A stretch of DNA of 64,000 bases, taken from positions 496,001 through 560,000 of the forward strand of contig JAVSML010024699.1 in NCBI GenBank assembly GCA_038503035.1, read 5' to 3'. Positions 47,801 through 60,860 of the stretch are shown in pieces. The first letter of the stretch is position 1. Each line of letters opens with the position of its first letter. Under the pieces are notes generated by a model. That model saw only the letters and a list, made by a program, of their open reading frames with translations. It was not told where the DNA came from and ran no database searches. The position numbers were made by a program, and so were the translations under genes. The stretch comes from Crocodylus rhombifer (lineage: Eukaryota > Chordata > Crocodylia > Crocodylidae).

Positions 47801-49720
47801 ATTTTTTATTCTTCATAAAATGCTGTTTTCCTTTGGGGGAGTTGTGAAGGTCCAAATAGTATTAAGCAGAAAATGTTCCTAGGCGATTGACCTAAACAAT
47901 GACTTCTGTTGTTACACATTTCAAATTATTATGAATTGAATAAAGAACTGTAAAGATATGCTCCGAAATCATTTTTCCCTGTTTGCTGATTTGTACAGAT
48001 CATTGAAAAGTAATGTAATTCTCTTTAGCTGCAGCAATATAGTAGCAGCTGCAGTTGGGGAATATGTAAATCATATAAGACAAATACCTGACCACCCTGT
48101 CGCACTAAAATAAAGTTCGGCAGTGTTTTGTCTAATATTCCTATTAAAATGTCATGCTGTATAAAGAGTTTAAATGAAAAATGCACACAATGAGTTAATG
48201 CAGTTGGAAATTTTAAAGCCAAAGTTAGCATGAGTAATAGTGTTCTGTCATTGATTTGGCTATGTTGTTTTCATGCTTGACCTTCTTGCTAAGTTGATTT
48301 TTTTATTATTTGTTTGTTTCATTGTAAGGTAATTCCACATCCATCTAGTCTAATTTAATCTTTCTGCCCATCTTGTATGTGATGTTAGTAGCTGAGTACC
48401 TTGTTCAAATAGGAGCTCATTGTCAAATATTTATGACATTTTATATGAAAAGTTTAGAGCAGAGAGATTTTCATAGTGCTGGGGTGAAATCCCACCATTT
48501 TATCTATGGCTTTTTCTATATAATAACTTGGATATTGTCCCTGAATTTGAAACTTGGGGGATCTTATGGGCTACTTTAGCTTCTAATATGAGGTGTTCTA
48601 TTTGCATTAAAACAGTGACTCAGCTAGAATGGGTGGCAATTTTTTTGCTTGTTTAATATTGAATTCTCTCAAGATCATTTTAGTTAAAATTTATTTATTT
48701 CCTCCTGTGGGAAATTGTACCTGAATAACAGCATGGCCTTTTTCATACATCAGAATTCTACTGACCCTGCTAAGTAACTTACCATGGTGCCTAGTGATTT
48801 ATCATTCATATTCTCAATTACTGTAACTTTCTTTTAATGTTTAATAAACAGATCAGATTTGGGGGTTACTTCTTTTTATGTCTACTTATATCCTGTAAAC
48901 ATACAGTGTTACTACAGTCCATTATTTGCTCTGTAGAGTTGCATGACTGTAACTGAGATTTTGACTTTGAAATTGAAATAGAAATTTAATTCTGTGACAT
49001 TACAGTGCCAAGTGACAGAGTGTTCCCTTGGTTTTCTGTTTCTTGTACTGTGCTTGTGTGTATATATTTGCTGCTTATTTGAGTACATAGCTGTTGTATA
49101 TGCACAGACCTTCACTTCATAGCTACAGTTCACTTTCAATATTTCAGTTTAGCTGAACTCTCTTAAATTGTGCTCTATATTTTGCTCAGAGGAAGAATAT
49201 TTTGTTTAATTGTTCTTTCTAAAAAAAAAAGTACCAAAGAAGAAAAATGCAAAAAGAAACACAAGAGTTTCAATTTTAGTTTTACTGAAATGTTGAAAAA
49301 AAACCTGAGGGCTTGAAATGTGGTGAAAGGGTGGAATGTGTAAAAACTTTGGGGGTAGAAAATGTCATACTGTCAGTAGATACTTTTTCTCTTGCAACAT
49401 TTTCTTGCCTTTAGTTGAATTTTAATAAAGCACGAACAAACTGCTTTGTTGCATTCAAAACTCTCACTACAGTCCTCTCTTAAAAAAAAGAAAAAGGAAA
49501 AAAAAGCATGTTCCGGTGTAGCCTGCTTTTTTTTCTCTTCATTTCCTTTTTAAACACCCCCCCCCCCCAAAAAAAAACCCAACAAAAACCCAACCCCTGC
49601 CAACTTGAAGTCTAGTCAACTTCGAAACATTTTGTTAAAAATAATGCAAGGGGGCTCTCTGTTGTTTTGCCAGTTTCTGTCGTTTCACAATCCAGTTTTT
49701 CCTGGTGTTTTTTTGTTTGG

Positions 49721-49747
49721 TTTTTGTTTTGTTTTGTTTTGTTTTTT
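49721..49747. repeat. (TTTTG)n simple repeat
   Basis: Four to five GTTTT units, slightly interrupted. Confidence 0.85.
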
Positions 49748-50329
49748 ATTGTTCTTCTCAACCCAGTTGCTGTGTGAAGGCTTCTGGCAAACAACTGGGG
49801 AAACTGGCTTTTCAGGGGAAGCCGTGCCACATGAAGCATAAAGTAAACGTACTGAAAATAGAGACAATCCATATGACAGATATTGGAGAAAAAATAATCT
49901 TGACTTTTACTAGCAAAAGTAGTAGGTGGAAAAATTCAGACTCAGCTGTAACTATGTTGAAAATTGTCGCTTTTAAAGATAACCTGTAATCTACTTCAAA
50001 AAAATATGCAGCAATATTTGATTTAGTGCTCCAAAGAGTGTCAGGTACAAATGGAGTAGGGAGGAGGGGCAGTGAGCAAATTATTTGGCTAGAAGCCAAC
50101 AGTACATTTTCCCATGATTTTCAGGACCTGACATTTAGATTTGCCAGCTCCTGCTTTGTGTTTTGTGATTTTGCAAATTAGAATATATTTAAAACAAGTC
50201 TTTCTTACTGCATGTCTTTCATGCTCAGCTCCATGTTCTGATATGGTGGTGTGGTTTATATGACATTTCATTTCTGACCTTGTGCCATAGAAAGCAGGTG
50301 CTGATGGGTTTAAATACATGAACGTGTGT

Positions 50330-50356
50330 AAAAAAAAAAAAAAAGAGAGAGAGAGA
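50330..50356. repeat. Poly-A plus (GA)n simple repeat
   Basis: About 15 A residues run directly into six GA units. Confidence 0.9.
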
Positions 50357-53104
50357 TGGGGTGGAGGAGAGAAATATAAGTTTTGCACTTGATCTGAATT
50401 CTGTATTTTATTTTGTTCATACAGTGGTTACCAGCTTGTTTTTTGTACATATACAGATTACTATTGGGATCCAGATAGGTGTTGGGATGTAAAATAAGCT
50501 ATTTAAATAGTATTTTCCTTTTCCATATCCCTTTTCCCCAACCATTTTATTCGTGAGGAGCAAAGAAAATAATGGGATTTTTTGACTGAAAAGGACATGC
50601 TGTGGAATGCTTGCAAGGAAAACAAAACTTTTCTAAAGAGAACCATTCCCCACCTGTTACATTGGTCTTTGGAGCTTCCTGAAGCTCATCATGCACGTTA
50701 CTATATCACAGAGTGTCTTTGTTCCCCCCCACTTCTTTCTCAAGAGACATGACTCTACGTGATATGGATTGCTTTGTTCCGTGTAGGGAAATTCTGAGAC
50801 AGTCAACAAAAGAGTCATTCTGATTGCTTTTATTTTATTTGGAACAATTTGTTTATGAAGATTATGACTGTAACACTGGAATGGAAAGGCTGCTTATTCA
50901 CATGGGCTACATTACTGATGCAGACCTGGATTTGGTTAAAGCCTATGGCTTTAGTCATTAATTCCACCCTTACTTCCTGCAAGCAGAAGTTGATACTGTG
51001 CATTATACAGACCAATATACTGGTTTTAGCATTATGTATATGAACAGCAAACCACAGTTCATGAGCATGTATAGCTTTATTCAGACTGAAATTATACATA
51101 AAATTTGGCCCAACCATCCTCAGCTTGAAGAAATTCTACTGTGAAAATACTAGTCCAGCACTGACAGTGTCTTTGTCAGCTATTTCAAATTTTTAAAGTT
51201 AAGAGATAACCATCCTTGGTTATCTTTGTAAAGCCAGTGGAATTGCACCTGGGAGTGCTCATAATCTCCATGATTGAACATTGTCTTCTTGCCAGGGTTG
51301 GGCAAGAAGATACTGTTTCCCTGGTAAATGCCAAAGTTTTTATTAAAGATTTTATAAACACTTTTTTTTAAGCTGCTTTCACACAATAAGTACAGGAGAA
51401 AGTCCTTATACTTTTATTGTGTCACTGCTAGAATTGTAGAATGTGTTGAAACTAGCTTTAAATTGTTCAAACGTTGAACTTAAATCTTCTAATTAATGTA
51501 ATTACTGGGTGAGAGATGACTGTCCTAAGAGAGCATTGAAAAGGTATGGGGGAAGAGGGTGGGGTGGCTGGGGAAGCAGTTGCGGAGGAGAAGGGAAAGA
51601 GAGAGGCAGAACTTGATCACCACAGTGATCACAGTTTCAGTGTTGGAACAATGATAGTACTATTTTGGAACTGGGTTTGGCTCGAGAAGAATGGCTCGTG
51701 CATTTGGTCTGAAAAGTATATTTTCCAGATACCTAATGTATAGTCAGGTGAAAAGATTCTAAACGCCAGCCAGCTGCCTGGCATGATGAGCATTATTAGT
51801 AAGTAAAAAAAACCAAACAAACCCCAAAGCAAAGCAAAACAAAAAAATAAGACTGGTAGCTTTATAAACGTTATTTAAAATATGTCTCTGCTATATCATA
51901 TCTTGCACTGATACTGTAATATTTCAGCTGTTTGTAATTATGGAATTTATTTTCAATATTGGTGCACTTCTGTTTGCTGCCCCTTTCTTTCCTTCCACCA
52001 CCCCAAAGCATTATTGAAAGGAAGGAAAGTTAGGTGTCCCATTTAATCATTTGTTTCAATGGTGTTGTCTTTGTCTTTGAAAAAAAATATAGTCTATCTT
52101 GTAATATTAAAGTAATACTACTGAGACTGGGGTGTATGGTTTTTATATTTATATTTGACTTCCTTATAAACAGAAATTTTCATCTTGAAGCAAATAATGA
52201 GTAAGCGAATTTAAATCATTCCTACACATCTCTTTGATATTTTTCAAAGGCAGGGTAGAGCTGCTTGGGATTATTTAAGACAAAGTTAGCTCCTCCTTGT
52301 CCATTATTAAAATAAGTGGAACTGTCCAGGTTTACCTGAAATATACATGACCAGTATCTCAAATCTTTGCTAAATATTCAGTAATGATAAAAAGTAAAGC
52401 CTAGAATTGAGTTGACAGTTGAGCAAGATTTAGAACAAGGCAGTTCAGTGATGTTTGTGAAAAGGACAGATTGCTTTCACAATTATACATTTTTTAAAAC
52501 TATATAAAGCACAAAAATGTATAAATGTGTTAAAAAAGTGTTCAATGCTTAAACAGCTGTAAGGTTTACCACATAAAATAGAGGAAAAGCTAGAGAATTC
52601 AGAGTTTGGTGCCTTACATGATCACTTAAATATGTGATTATTGGCTGGGAGGTGCTGAGGTCCTCCTTTCAGCTACTCAGAGATGCTCAACATCATCGTG
52701 TATGTTTGCAATGTGTAATGATGTGGGACTTTGTGAGCCTTAAGCTGAAGACTGCCAGAGTGGTGCTCAGAGAAGCTTCAAACTCTGCTCTGTGGTTCTG
52801 TCTCGAGTAGTGTAAGTTAAGAACAAGGAGTCTTAATGAACTTTACATTTCCTGGAATTCATAATATTTTTGATCAATGTACAAGTTAAAAAACACTGGT
52901 AAAGCTGTATAGAATTTAATAAATCCATTATGGTTCTATAGAATTTAAGCAGGGCTCCATAGAAACTATTCTAAAAATCTGTATAATTTAATAGAGAACA
53001 GACTTTCTGTAACATTTTAGGCTAATTTTAAAGAGTAGAATAAATAGATATTTGCTGTAGAATTCTACAGTTTGACATCACGGTCCCTTATTGTAATATT
53101 GCCT

Positions 53105-53170
53105 TTTCAAAACAGGCATTTCTGGGCCCAGTCCTGCAAACCCCTAAGCATGCATACAATGCCATTGCCT
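53105..53170. repeat. Possible old amniote interspersed repeat
   Basis: GGGCCCAGTCCTGCAAACCC followed by 'ctaagcatgcatacaatgcc' resembles the 'gggcc(a/c)atcctgcaaa..ttaagcatgtgc' motif repeated in many reptile and bird genomes. Weaker relatives occur near 54275-54335 and 55872-55945. Confidence 0.3.
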
Positions 53171-53336
53171 CCAGGGTACACAATGCTAATTGTGTGGTTG
53201 TGCCCAAACTATGCAATTGTCCTTGAATCGGTTTTTTTTTTAACTGTTAATTTACTTTGTGCTAACAATGAAATACATCCATAGCATTTCCAAGCCAGAT
53301 TAGAATTTCCCAGATGGAAAAACCCCCATATATTGG

Positions 53337-53340
<4 letters not shown>

Positions 53341-53382
<42 letters not shown>

Positions 53383-53401
53383 GTGTGTGTGTGTGTGTGT
53401 A
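53341..53401. repeat. Compound (GA)n(GT)n microsatellite
   Basis: About 20 GA units are followed by about 9 GT units. The GA part is a perfect purine tract with potential for triplex (H-DNA) formation. Confidence 0.97.
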
Positions 53402-56400
53402 CATATGCTTTTTTTAAAAAGAGGCTAGCTTAAAAGATGTTTATACATATGGCACTTGAGAGAAAAATACTTTGTGAAATAACCATAATGAAAATATCTT
53501 CCAGTGTTAAGTGTCTTAGCAGTCCTAATTCTCCAATATATCAAGACTAATTAAACTAATCGTAGAGTGATCATTTGCTAAATTTCATTCTTTACAAATT
53601 GGATTTTTTTGTTCTACGTGCTCAGACTCTTCATTTTAAACCAGTAAGTTGTCACAGACATTTTCTTTGCCATGATATTAATAACATTCATGTATAAAAA
53701 ATATCTCTTGCGAACGCTTTCTGGAGGGAATTTTTGTAGCACCTGAGGACTGTTATTTAAAATGGAAACTTATCTTCATTTTAACCACAAATGCATCTGA
53801 AAAGAAACTTCTGAACCAAAATTCACTAGTCAGGAGTTGGCCAGGGTTAGTAGTGTGCTCCGCTGGTTACTTTTTTTGGTCGTTAGAACGATTGTGAACT
53901 CTTGATTTTAAAGCAGAGAACAGCTTCGTTTCAAATGATCAGGCAGTTGTTTCTTACAAGAGGGTGAGTTTAAAGACAAACATATTAACAAGTAATAATG
54001 TGAAAGAGATGTTGGATTACAGTTGTTTAAGTTCCACCTGTCAGTGTGCACAATATTTTTCATTATGCTCAAACCTACCATTCAGTCAACTTTTTCCATT
54101 AGCAGATGATCTTCTGAATTACTGTTGAAGTGCGGTGCTTAATTCAGGGGTCAGCCACCATTAGTACATAAATAATGCTCAGTTATTCTGCAGTCAGTCT
54201 TCTATTCTCTTTATTGTCTGCTCATCTTTTAATGTTTTGTGATTTGCTTTGCATGTAACAGGAGTGCTTAAGGTCCTGTTCTATACTTCTTACACAAATA
54301 AGCTTTCCCTTGAAGTTAATGGGAGACTTTCTTTTGCATCATGAGTATGGAAGCTGGCCATAAGTTAGCTATTTTTTCCATGTTTTTTCATAAGTGTTTC
54401 CCTTTTCACTGGAAAGGGGAGGTTAATAGTACCAAGCCAAGTCAGCAATAGATCAAACAACATAATGTTTTCATACAGGGTTGTAGAATGCCTTGCTTTC
54501 AATCACTATATGGTTTGTTAGATGCTTCCTTACTACGAGTCTGTAGGGTAGCCAGTAATAATGTAATGCTTCATTCTCTTCCACATAAAACTTTTGTAAG
54601 TTAAGCCTGGATATAAAATGTCTGGAATGGAATCCAAAGGTACGTAGCATAGGAGAGGCACACAGGAGACTACTCCAAATACATATTAGATCATTTTACT
54701 GAATGGAAAAATGTGAAGGAGTGGTTGGCAGTGAATTGAATTACTTCTGTGCTCATTTACAGAATTGAAAAGCTTTATATTAAGTTGTGTGCATTTTTTA
54801 AATTTTATTTATTTATTTACTTTGCAACAGCTGTGCTTCTCTGTTCCGAGTCCCAGCCTGTGCTTCCCTGCTCAGTCTGTAGTGAGTTATAATATTTTGG
54901 GGCAATGCTTCTGATTAATACCCCAGTATGAAAGCTTTATAACAAGAAAACATAGATGTTTTATGTGAGAGAACTGCTGGGGAGTCTGTAGGGTACATTT
55001 GAAACAGTTAACTGAAGTGGACTCTTTCATTAAAAAAAACAACTGTTTGTCAAAATCAGGAAATGCAGTTGCAAGTGTTTGCATTTTCTGTAAATATGCT
55101 AAATGAGAAGTAATACACATATATACATGAGTGTGAGGTGTGTTTCTAATTAAAGAGGAAGGAAACAATTCTGGAAAAAGAAAATCTGTGATTTGGATAA
55201 GTAATCCTGATCAATAAACCCAAGTATTGCTTTAAAAATAAAGTGCATGGATGCATTTCAGTGAGGAATTTTTGTGAGAGAGAGAGATGCCCAAGGTTTT
55301 ATTAAACACATTTTTAAAACTGTAAAACTTTCAGTATGTATTTTAAGGCCATACACTGATGTATTGAATATAAAGAGTAAGAATTTTTTTGTTTTACCAT
55401 GGTGCTGAGATATTGTAGGAGTCAGATGATATCCCAACACTGAAACTAAAATTAGTTTCTGATATCTTAAATTATGTAGCTTCCTAAGCATATTGCATCA
55501 TCAGTTAATTTACCAGTTTAATTTTAATCTATTGGACTCCAAAATAAATTTCCTGCTATTTTACCCTTTTCCCCTTTCTTCCCCAAGTCCTGTTTTTTTT
55601 AGTTTTTGCTTATTTGCCGTTCTACTATCGCCTAAACTACGTATTAAGTTCACGTTTCCATAGATACTAGAAAAATATTTTAATTGTTTCACTGATAATA
55701 CTTTAAAAACTGATTGTTCAGAGCAATTGCGTTGACTTATGGAATTATACCTGTGTAAAATTGTAGTAGCGAGCAAAGAATCATGCCTGTTACAAGAAGA
55801 TAAAAACTAATTATTAAAGGTACCCCTTTATGTGATGGAACTGCTTTGAAAACCCGTAGTCAGTATTTATAATGGGCCAAGTCCTGCTCATCTCATAAAC
55901 ATGGAAGTAGTCTTTATTGGGATTGCAGAGATTCTCATCTGAGTAATACCCACTGTGCAATTCATCTTCTATTATACTTTGTCCAGCTATAGCCTTTTTG
56001 AAAAACTCACTCACTGTTTCAAATGTCTTATTACGTAATAATAATTTTAAAAGAATGATTTTGGCACCCACAGACTAATTCCATTTTCATCTGTTAGAAT
56101 TTTTGTATTTAAGAATAGCCAAGTAAAATCATATTATGTCTATCTGTCTGTCTATCTGTCTAAAGTCAGTGCCTTGAAAATAGAGGTGCTGCCCACACTG
56201 ACCATGGCAACATGGCAAGAGCACTGAGCTCAATAAGAATGCTATATATTGTTCATCTGAATATCCTCAGCTCCACTAGAAGGAATGACTTACAAGAATC
56301 TTTGTCCTCTTCAACAGATTTAAATAAAATCTGAGCCATTTCCCATATTGTTGAATAATAACTAAAAGTATTAAATATCCCAACTGTGCTCTTCTATTGT

Positions 56401-57455
56401 GCTCATCACTTTAGTATCCAAGTGCCTCTTACAAGTACACTAAGAAACATAACTAACATCTGTCATTATGCTGTGATTTGTTTCATCCTCTCTCCCTGGG
56501 AAGAAGCATGCACAGAGTAGTGTCTTGTTTCAGTAGGGGGGAACTTTTGTTTTTGTTTCTTTTCTTCCTTGGGGGGCTGTGTTGTTTTTAAGCATGTTGC
56601 TGGGTATTTATGTTTGGGAAGGCAAGGTCAAAATAATTTACTGTATACTTGGACCAGCACCTGATGATGACCATGATGGTCCTTAGATCCTGGGTGAATT
56701 AATTCCATAGTCTTGGACTGACTTCCTTCAGATATCGCTCTCCTGCACAGATAAGTTTTACCTCTTTAATAGAGAAAACTGTTGTGCCAAAAAAAGTATG
56801 GTTGTTGGTTGTAGTTTTTGTACTATAGGTCATGTTTTAGATATCCTGGTCCCTGACTATGGAATGGCATGAAAATAAGGATGAGGCTGGAATTTTACTG
56901 GAAATTGTGTGGAAAGCAATTGGATAGATGGATGGCACATCAGATCCCTGTGAAAGTCACTGAGGAGGTTAAAAATGCTGATTGGTGCAAAATGCTACAG
57001 CCCAGCCAGATACTAAAAGCTTCTTGTCCTGGGATATTGCAGTGCTGTAGTCAAGCGGAGAACTGAAGGTGTACATCACTGAGTTAAGGTCATCATCTGT
57101 CATAATGGGATGACGTCTTCTCATCAACTGGGGATGTTGGGAAGTGTTACTCATGGATGCTGCTACCTAAGAATAAATGTCAGGAAAAGTCCAAGAGTAC
57201 TTCTAAGTCACAAACTGAATGGAGTTGTGGGTGCATACCTTGAGCCTAAAGAGACTGTACCATGGCTACAAAGCTTCGAAATGTTCAGAATTCATCTCAT
57301 TTGAAATGATCTCATTCAACCACTTGGCAGAATGGTGGAAGTGATACAGTTATTTGTGATGTAGAATGGATAGAGCTATTAATAATGTCCCATTTTTCCC
57401 TAACTCTTGAGTCCAAGTCATCCAAATATAGTTGGCTGTATATTGGCTAATGTTC
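53402..57455. other. Probable intron: no gene recognised
   Basis: AT-rich DNA with a short (TCTG)n/(TCTA)n run at 56138-56161. Otherwise I see nothing supportable. Confidence 0.35.
56138..56161. repeat. (TCTA/TCTG)n microsatellite
   Basis: Six tetranucleotide units with mixed A and G at the fourth base. Confidence 0.85.
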
Positions 57456-57459
57456 GTGG

Positions 57460-57910
57460 TGTCACAGATCACACCCCTTTCAGTGGTAGCTGGGACACTC
57501 CAGGATGAAGCCTTATTTGGTCTCCCTCTACTGAAGGATCCTGCTGAAGCCAGCCCCCACAAGGGGCAAGCCTCTGACTTTGAGACCCTGGCTCTTCTCT
57601 GTCGCTGGCTTCCCCAGAGATGCATAGCTCTCTCACCTCAGAGAGCTGCTTCTTTTTGGTCAGCTCCTGGAAAGGATGGCATTTTCTTCTTCAAGAAGAG
57701 GGGGATGGCGAATAAAGTGCCTATGTCCCAAGCAGCACAGCAGATTGCTTTGCAACAGAAAGTCTTTTTACTGGGCCACTGCAGTTCTCTCTGTCCTTCC
57801 TGGGACCGCGCCTTTCTCTCTACCATATGCTCCCTGGATCTACTCTTTCCCTGCAATTCTCAGCCTCTTTCTTTCTCCCCAGCACAGCCAGCCACCCTGG
57901 CAACACAACT
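57460..57910 (+). mobile_element. Possible solo LTR of an old endogenous retroelement
   Basis: A 450-bp block begins with TGTCACAGATCACACCCCTT and is GC-richer than its flanks. It contains an AATAAA polyadenylation signal at 57711-57716, placed about 250 bp in as expected for the R region of an LTR. It is followed by a pyrimidine-rich U5-like part that ends with CA around 57905. No primer-binding site or internal gag/pol sequence follows, so if it is an LTR it is solitary. I could not identify a matching target duplication. The open frame 57432-57923 across it has no domain and is taken as chance. Confidence 0.4.
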
Positions 57911-57959
57911 GTTAGAAAACTAGTAGTGAACACCTGACACTCATTCAGTACAATGAAAC

Positions 57960-60315
57960 ATATTTTTACTGGAAACCAATTAGGAAGCAGTTTCTGGGCC
58001 ATGCTGGTATGTAAAAAGGGCATCTGGGTGTCCTACTTATGAAACTGTATTCAGCAGGGCATGCTCAGGCTGAGCCCACCAAAGTGTTCCTCACCAGAAC
58101 TCCAGACTAGAACTCAGCCCATTTAGCTGAATTTGGTTCAACATGGTTAATCCCACAGTAAAAGGAAGGAAGGAAGGAAAGCTGCCCTTTAACAAACAAA
58201 GAATCGGCTGCTTTGGTAGAAAAACTGCTTGGCATTTGCTTTTGGTACACTTAAAACAGGAAGAACAAGAACCTGACTTCATTTCAGCAAGGAAATGATT
58301 TTTGTCTAGACCTGGAAGTCTAGTTGCAAGTGTTTGTATTTGTTATTAATATGGTAAAATGTAAGACAGATGAGCACAGCCTAGTGGCTTCATGTAGAAG
58401 TTGAAAAGAACTGGAAAGGGAACTGACCCTTGTAGGACTCCATAAATAAGGAGTCTAGGGGGAAGCTGTAGGTTTCCTTCAGTGCCTGGAAGCATCTCTC
58501 CTTGGTTGGGTCAGCTATTCTAGGGCATTGCCCCTGTCACCTGTCTTAGATTTAACAGCAGTATTTTTTTTTATGGAGTCCCTTGTGATGTTTGAATTTA
58601 AAAGTCTTGGATTGTGATTCTTCTAGGCTGTTGAGAATGTTTTGATGAGTGGGTGCACTGAGCTCTGGGAATTCATGCGGGCAGGTCTAGACAGAAGAGA
58701 TCCATGTTGTTTTAGATTTCCCAAATGTGTACCATTCTTTTGCACTAAGACGGTAGCTCTTTACAGTATCTGATCTCTCTTCTTCTGCATGTTGCAGACA
58801 TTTGGAGCTGAAAAAGTAGTTAAGCCTAGCTTCTTGGGAACAAAATTTGGCACTTTTTACTGGTGGTCAGTGATTAACTCCTCAGATCATCAGCTTTTCT
58901 TTCCATGGGGTGGACTGCTCGTGTCCTTTACCAGGCTTTGAAATTTGTTGGAATCCATTAAGTTTTCATGGTCCAATCAGGATTACTAGTCTCTCTAATC
59001 ACGATCACTGGTGTATATATCTCTTTTCCTTCCTCCTTTTTTTGTTGTCTGGGAGTGTGAAGGTTTCTGACCACCACCTTATTGTAGAGATGTTCTGTCC
59101 AAAACAGGCTGGCTTGTAATGTCTGTGATCTTGACGTTCAGGTTAATAGTATGACCAGTTCTGTGGATTGGACCTGGATAACCTCTGAAAGTTTTCAGGG
59201 AGCTAAGCAAGTAACTGAGTTCCACCATTTTTGCGTTGGTGGCAAGTCCATGTTAGTGTCTGTTCTGAAATCTCCTGGTACAGGAAATCTAGACAAGAAA
59301 TCAGTGAGCCTCTGTGACTTCTTTAGTCTGTGGTTATTCATAAATGTTGGGCATGCCATCTGTTACTTTTGGCTTTTGTTACCAGATGAATGAATTTGCC
59401 TGAAGTTACCCTTTTTGGATTTGTTTGTAGGTAGGAATATAAATGCACTGCCTGAGCCTGAACTGGGCTGGGTAAGGTGGGAGGGATGTTTTGGGCTAGC
59501 ACAGGACACTCGGTGTCATCCAACGAGGTTGTAGAGGTGCAAGGAGTATCAGATGCTTCATCACTGCTGAGGCTCTGGGCTGTTTGTTGACAGATTTTGC
59601 CTTTGGTCAGTGTTAACTTTAGTTTGTACTGCTTCTGCACATTGTCTCTAGCCAGTACCTAGATAAGTGGGCCCTGTGCAGTGTGTAGATGTTCAAAAGG
59701 GTTTCTTATGTCTGCTTTTTCTGTTTCCGTGGCTAGTTTTAAATATAATCAAGTGGACTATGCCATGGAATAGTCTGGGGGTGGGAAGAGTTGGGTGGTT
59801 CATTCACTATATATCATGGAAAAAACAAGTTTTCTGAAAGCTTTATGGAACTAGAACTCAGTTGAATCCTGGCAGTGGGTGGGACTGAAGATGTGTGTGT
59901 GAGCTTGTGAGATGCAAAACTGAAAATACTATATGAAATACTTGAACAAGAAGTGTTTAATCTTTAGATGTTAAAGATGTAACTAGCTATATCTAAAAAA
60001 ATGTTCAAGGGTAAAGGTATAAAGAAACATTGCTTTCTGAGAATGAGAGCTGGAGGAAAATGCTGCATAACCTGACTGAACCTGTATCAGAAACCACCTG
60101 GTTTCTGTTTTGCTGGCTAAGCACTTTGTTAGATCATATAGGTTTAATCATTTATGACATTTCAATGCACTTACATTAGATTGCAGATGTTGAATTTCTT
60201 ATTAAGTGGATCTTCTCTCCATTAAGTAAATTATTGGAAGATATTTTGTACTGTTGCTTAAGAAAAAACTGTTTCATCTTGGGAGCTGGTAGCAGCTCTT
60301 GGTCCTTTAACAAAC
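57960..60315. other. No gene recognised
   Basis: A small (GGAA)n run lies at 58164-58179. Open frames at 59151-59393 (plus) and 59640-59338 (minus) are moderately long and the surrounding composition is balanced. This could be a decayed repeat of unknown type, but no motif is recognisable. Confidence 0.35.
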
Positions 60316-60318
60316 ACT

Positions 60319-60860
60319 AATCATAGAAGCAGGGTCAGAAGGGACCTTGTAGATCTTTAAGTCTGACCCCCCGCCTGAGCAGAAATAAAACTGGGCTCAA
60401 ATGACTCCAGCCAGGTAGGCATCAAGCCTCTTCTTAAAGACCCCCAGGGTAGAAGCCAGCACAGCTTCCCTTGAAAGTTGATTCCAGATCCTAGCCGCCC
60501 TGACCGTGTAGTAGTTCTTGCGGATATCTAATCTAAACATCCTCTCCAACAACTTGTGGCCGTTATTCCTTGTTATGCCAGGGGGCGCTAGGGGAAACAA
60601 GGTCTCTCCCAAACCCTTCTGGTTCCCCCTAGTGAGTTTATAGACGGTCACCATGTCCCCCCTCAGCCTTCTCTTGTGACGGCTGAACAGGTTCAGGTCC
60701 TGCAGTCTCTTGTTGTAGGGTCTGCCCTGCTGTCCCCGGATCATGCGGGTGGCCCTCCTCTGGACCCTCTCAATGTTGTCCACATCCCTCCTGAAGTGGG
60801 GTGCACAGAACAGGACACAGTACTCCAGCTGTGGCCTGACCAGTGTCGCGTAGAGTAATG
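60319..60860 (-). mobile_element. CR1 LINE, 5'-truncated, minus strand
   Basis: A 540-bp CR1 3' end. The minus-strand frame 60783-60397 is uninterrupted and reads ERVQRRATRMIRGQQGRPYN, LRGDMVTVYKLTRGNQKGLG, RLDIRKNYYTVRAARIWNQL and LDAYLAGVI to the normal ORF2 stop. It is followed by the 3' UTR ('ctgggctcaaatgactccag' region) and an atag-type end near 60319. The intact frame over 128 codons suggests a fairly young copy. Truncation falls just N-terminal to the LEYCVQFW-like motif, close to the point where other copies carry sequence. Confidence 0.93.

Larger units (their letters stand above)
44870..53100. other. Probable intron: no gene recognised
   Basis: About 8.2 kb of AT-rich DNA. Simple tracts are C12 then A9 at 49557-49577, (TTTTG)n at 49721-49747 and A15(GA)6 at 50330-50356. 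An A-rich block lies at 51808-51850. No exon or transposon was recognised. Confidence 0.35.

Noticed and set aside
57432..57923. 163-codon plus-strand frame
   Set aside because: It spans the LTR-like block and its flank, with no recognisable motif. The codon pattern looks like translated non-coding repeat.
58380..59640. Possible decayed protein-coding retroelement or pseudogene
   Set aside because: Some balanced composition and frames of 80-100 codons, but no family motif on either strand. Not enough to call.
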